Positions 61,336 to 64,000 of a stretch of 64,000 nucleotides of DNA are shown here, piece by piece; positions within the stretch are counted from its first letter, which is position 1; the number at the start of each line of letters is the position of its first letter. The position numbers and the translations under genes were made by a program. The stretch covers positions 816,501 to 880,500 of the forward strand of contig NZ_CP054041.1 in assembly GCF_013282665.1 (NCBI RefSeq). Reading direction: 5' to 3'. The DNA comes from Listeria monocytogenes (GTDB lineage Bacteria; Bacillota; Bacilli; Lactobacillales; Listeriaceae). The notes below the pieces were generated by a model. It saw only the letters and a program-made list of their open reading frames with translations, did not search any database and was not told the origin of the DNA.

Positions 61336-63648
61336 TTGAAAAAATTAGTAAAATCGGCGGTTGTTTTTACGAGCCTTGCTTTTATTGGCGTATCCGCTAC
61401 CATGATTACAGAGAAAGCAAGTGCAGCTTCCACAGAAACAGTACAAAGTGTAGATGATCAATCAATCTATATTCCCCAAGGAGTCAGGGACGGAACTGCT
61501 ACGGAAGAACATGACGGCTTTGAAGATGGAACTAATAGCGTACTGAAGTCTGTACCATTACTTCGCGCAACAGCAGGATATCCTGACGTTAATTCCTATA
61601 TAAAATCGAATAAATTTTCCACGGCTTCTATTGAAAAACAATTAAAAAGTCAATTTCCTAAATTTAATTACCGCAATGGTTACGGGAAACCAGAAGGAAT
61701 CGTCATTCATGAAACAGCAAATAATTCATCCACTATTGAGGGCGAAATTAGTTACATGAGTAGAAACTACAATAATGCATTCGTTCATTCATTCGTAGAT
61801 AAATCTCGTATCATTCAAATCCACCCAACTGAAAATGGTGTATGGGGAGCAGGTCAATATGCCAACGCTCGCTTTATCCAAGTGGAATTAGTTCGTTCGA
61901 AGACGTTTGATGAATTTGCACGTTCTATTAATAACTATGCTTATTACGCAGCGTATCTTTTAGATCAATATAACCTTCCAGTCGATAGTGCGCATAGTGA
62001 TGGCAAAGGAACTGTTTGGTCCCACGATGCGGTTACACGTTATCTTGGTGGTACAACGCATACTGACCCTGTTTCCTATTTCAACCAATGGGGTTATAAT
62101 TTCAACAGTTTTGTTACATTGATTAATGAAAAATACAAAGCAATTCAAGCTAGCAAAGTCACTTACGACAAAATCGAATATGATAAAGGCGTTACAGCCT
62201 ATGCTAGAGTGAAAACGGCTCCTTACAATGCTGTTTGGACAAGACCATACAAAACGGAAGGCGCAAAACTTGTTAATCAACTGTCGGTCTACCAAGGTAA
62301 AAACATGCGAATCTTGCGCGAAGCTAAAACACCTATCACTACTTGGTATCAATTTAGCATCGACGGGAAAACAATTGGTTGGGTTGATACTCGTGCACTT
62401 GATACGTTCTACAAACAAAGCATGGAGAAAGATGCTAATTTAACTCGCTATGTTGCTTCCAACAAAACCGGTGAAGCGTATTACAAAGTTCCAGTTGTAG
62501 ATGCGGATGTCAAATGGGGCACTTTAGGCACATATAAAAGCGAAAAACTAACCGTAGATAAACAAGCAACTGTGGAAGGACAACTTTGGTACCGTGTGAA
62601 AGCTGGGTCTACCTTCATTGGTTGGACAAAAGCTTCGAACTTAACAGCTACCTCTCCTTTCGATAAAATTGAATATGATAAAGGTGTCACAGCCTATGCT
62701 AGAGTGAAAACGGCGCCAGGTAATGCCGTTTGGACAAAACCTTACAGAACAGAAGGCTCGAAACTTGTTAATCAACTTTCGGTCTACCAAGGTAAAAACA
62801 TGCGGATCCTGCGCGAAGCTAAAACACCTATCACTACTTGGTATCAATTTAGCATCGACGGGAAAACAATTGGTTGGGTTGATACTCGTGCACTTGATAC
62901 GTTCTACAAACAAAGCATGGAGAAAGATGCTAATTTAACTCGCTATGTTGCTTCCAATAAAACAGGTGAAGCGTATTACAAAGTTCCTGTTGTGGATGCG
63001 GATGTTAGATGGGGCACTTTAGCTGCTTATAAAGATCAAAAACTAACCGTAGATAAACAAGCAACCGTGGAAGGACAGCTTTGGTACCGCGTTAGAACAA
63101 GCACTACTTTTATCGGTTGGACCAAAGCTTCGAACTTAACAACAACTACGCCATACGATAAAATTGAATATGATAAAGGTGCCACAGCCTATGCTAGAGT
63201 AAAAACAGCGCCAGGTAATGCCGTTTGGACAAAACCTTACAGAACGGAAGGCTCGAAACTTGTTAATCAACTTTCGGTCTACCAAGGTAAAAACATGCGG
63301 ATCTTGCGCGAAGCCAAAACAGTAATTACTACTTGGTATCAATTTAGCATCGACGGGAAAACAATTGGTTGGGTTGATACTCGTGCACTTGATACGTTCT
63401 ACAAACAAAGCATGGAGAAAGATACTAATTTAACTCGCTATGTGATTGCGAACAAAGTAAATGAAGCGTACTACAAAGTTCCTGTTGTAGATGCGGATGT
63501 TAGATGGGGCACTTTAGCTGCTTACAAAGGTCAAAAACTCACCGTGGATAAACAAGCAACGGTCGAAGGACACCTTTGGTATCGAATAAGAACAAGCTCG
63601 ACCTTTATTGGTTGGACAAAAGCTTCGAACCTTAGCGCTACTAAATAA
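61336..63648 (+). CDS. ami: Surface autolysin amidase Ami with six GW modules
   Basis: 770 residues. Signal peptide about 1-30 (cut after ASA). Amidase_2 domain about 95-265 with zinc-ligand His in GIVIHETANN and HTDP and the HSDGKG loop; family activity is N-acetylmuramoyl-L-alanine amidase. Then three tandem repeats of 165 residues, each with two GW modules (IGWVDTRALD and FIGWTKASNL), which hold the protein on lipoteichoic acid. The start is TTG with AGGAGAGG upstream. The short form with six modules is the serovar 4b type; 1/2a Ami has eight. Role: cell-wall turnover and adhesion to host cells. Confidence 0.95.
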   Translation: MKKLVKSAVVFTSLAFIGVSATMITEKASAASTETVQSVDDQSIYIPQGVRDGTATEEHDGFEDGTNSVLKSVPLLRATAGYPDVNSYIKSNKFSTASIEKQLKSQFPKFNYRNGYGKPEGIVIHETANNSSTIEGEISYMSRNYNNAFVHSFVDKSRIIQIHPTENGVWGAGQYANARFIQVELVRSKTFDEFARSINNYAYYAAYLLDQYNLPVDSAHSDGKGTVWSHDAVTRYLGGTTHTDPVSYFNQWGYNFNSFVTLINEKYKAIQASKVTYDKIEYDKGVTAYARVKTAPYNAVWTRPYKTEGAKLVNQLSVYQGKNMRILREAKTPITTWYQFSIDGKTIGWVDTRALDTFYKQSMEKDANLTRYVASNKTGEAYYKVPVVDADVKWGTLGTYKSEKLTVDKQATVEGQLWYRVKAGSTFIGWTKASNLTATSPFDKIEYDKGVTAYARVKTAPGNAVWTKPYRTEGSKLVNQLSVYQGKNMRILREAKTPITTWYQFSIDGKTIGWVDTRALDTFYKQSMEKDANLTRYVASNKTGEAYYKVPVVDADVRWGTLAAYKDQKLTVDKQATVEGQLWYRVRTSTTFIGWTKASNLTTTTPYDKIEYDKGATAYARVKTAPGNAVWTKPYRTEGSKLVNQLSVYQGKNMRILREAKTVITTWYQFSIDGKTIGWVDTRALDTFYKQSMEKDTNLTRYVIANKVNEAYYKVPVVDADVRWGTLAAYKGQKLTVDKQATVEGHLWYRIRTSSTFIGWTKASNLSATK
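62164..63648 (+). repeat. Three tandem 495-bp repeats in ami
   Basis: Units start at 62164, 62659 and 63154, exactly 495 bp apart, each coding for YDKIEYDKG or FDKIEYDKG followed by two GW modules. Long stretches are identical between units at DNA level, including silent positions, for example the run coding for TIGWVDTRALDTFYKQSMEK. That suggests recombination between units. Confidence 0.97.
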
Positions 63649-63651
63649 TAT

Positions 63652-63689
63652 AAAAGATCTCCCAGCCATAATTGGCTGGGAGATCTTTT
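63652..63689. terminator. Bidirectional terminator between ami and pyrG
   Basis: 17-bp perfect stem AAAAGATCTCCCAGCCA/TGGCTGGGAGATCTTTT with a 4-base loop; serves the convergent ami and pyrG. Confidence 0.95.
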
Positions 63690-63695
63690 ATTATC

Positions 63696-64000
63696 TTATT
63701 TATTATTAAGCGCAGCGCCAACAAAATCTTTAAACAAGCTTTGCGGACGATTCGGACGAGAAATGAATTCTGGGTGATATTGACAAGCGACAAACCAAGG
63801 ATGATCAGCTAATTCAACTACTTCAACTAAACGACCATCTGGGCTTGTTGCAGAAACTATCATACCAGCTTCTTCCATTTGTTCTCTATATTCGTTATTA
63901 AACTCATAACGATGACGGTGACGTTCTTCAACAAGAGTCGTACCATAAGCAGCCTCGGCTTTAGTGCCTTGCTTAATACGTGCTGGATACAGTCCTAGAC
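63696..64000 (-). CDS. pyrG: CTP synthase, C-terminal part only
   Basis: About 100 C-terminal residues; the gene continues past the right edge. The glutamine amidotransferase domain is recognisable: [13 protein letters not shown] and the catalytic His and Glu in [11 protein letters not shown]. Makes CTP from UTP and glutamine. The ami-pyrG order is that of Listeria. Confidence 0.93.
   Translation of the reverse strand, partial: LGLYPARIKQGTKAEAAYGTTLVEERHRHRYEFNNEYREQMEEAGMIVSATSPDGRLVEVVELADHPWFVACQYHPEFISRPNRPQSLFKDFVGAALNNK

Overview
The window is a piece of a low-GC Firmicutes chromosome that I read as Listeria, most probably Listeria monocytogenes. The gene order from pstA through phoPR, ftsEX, prfB, secA, comF, degU, mbl/murA, the atp operon, the thr operon, gtcA-rho and lafABC to fbaA, ami and pyrG is the order I know from that species. 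Two details point to a serovar 4b-like strain. gtcA lies directly between rpmE2 and rho with no extra glycosyltransferase gene. The Ami autolysin is 770 residues with three double-GW repeats (six GW modules) instead of the longer 1/2a form. There is no prophage, insertion sequence, CRISPR array, tRNA or rRNA in the window, so this is core genome.

Layout. 1-4.8 kb: phosphate uptake (pstA, pstC, pstS behind a Pho box) and the phoPR two-component system. 4.9-7.5 kb: a MinJ-like PDZ membrane protein and cardiolipin synthase. 7.6-11.9 kb: cell-wall hydrolysis, with an M23 endopeptidase, an NlpC/P60 hydrolase and ftsX-ftsE. 12.4-17.8 kb: a YitT-family protein, prfB (with programmed +1 frameshift), secA and hpf (behind a sigma-B-type promoter). 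18-21.7 kb: comFC-comFA, degV and the orphan regulator degU. 22-24.5 kb, the only long plus-strand group: a YigZ/IMPACT protein, a GNAT acetyltransferase and an LCP protein. 24.5-28.4 kb: tagO-menC-tagA and a LysM/3D cell-wall protein. 28.8-32.7 kb: ssbB, fabZ, mbl, murA and a small DUF1146 protein. 32.9-39.8 kb: the complete atpIBEFHAGDC operon. 40.6-48.3 kb: mnaA, upp, glyA, ywlE, ywlC, prmC, prfA (RF1) and tdk. 48.4-51.6 kb: hom-thrC-thrB. 51.8-58.8 kb: rpmE2, gtcA, rho, murZ and the lipoteichoic-acid glycolipid genes lafA-lafB-lafC. 59-64 kb: fbaA, a diacylglycerol-kinase-family lipid kinase, ami on the plus strand and the 3' part of pyrG.

The theme is envelope construction: two MurA paralogues, Mbl, wall teichoic acid initiation and decoration, LTA anchor synthesis, FtsEX with secreted hydrolases, an LCP ligase and Ami. 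Around it sit energy metabolism, translation termination and competence remnants. I found no new multi-gene system. The most interesting non-gene signals are: a cluster of ten DnaA-box-like 9-mers (seven perfect) at the ywlC-prmC junction; ComK-type boxes with exact 18-bp spacing in front of both competence genes (comFA and ssbB); a repeated 13-bp motif on both sides of the likely degU promoter; and two gene-free regions (around 12.2 kb and 40.3 kb) with orphan terminator hairpins that may mark small RNAs.
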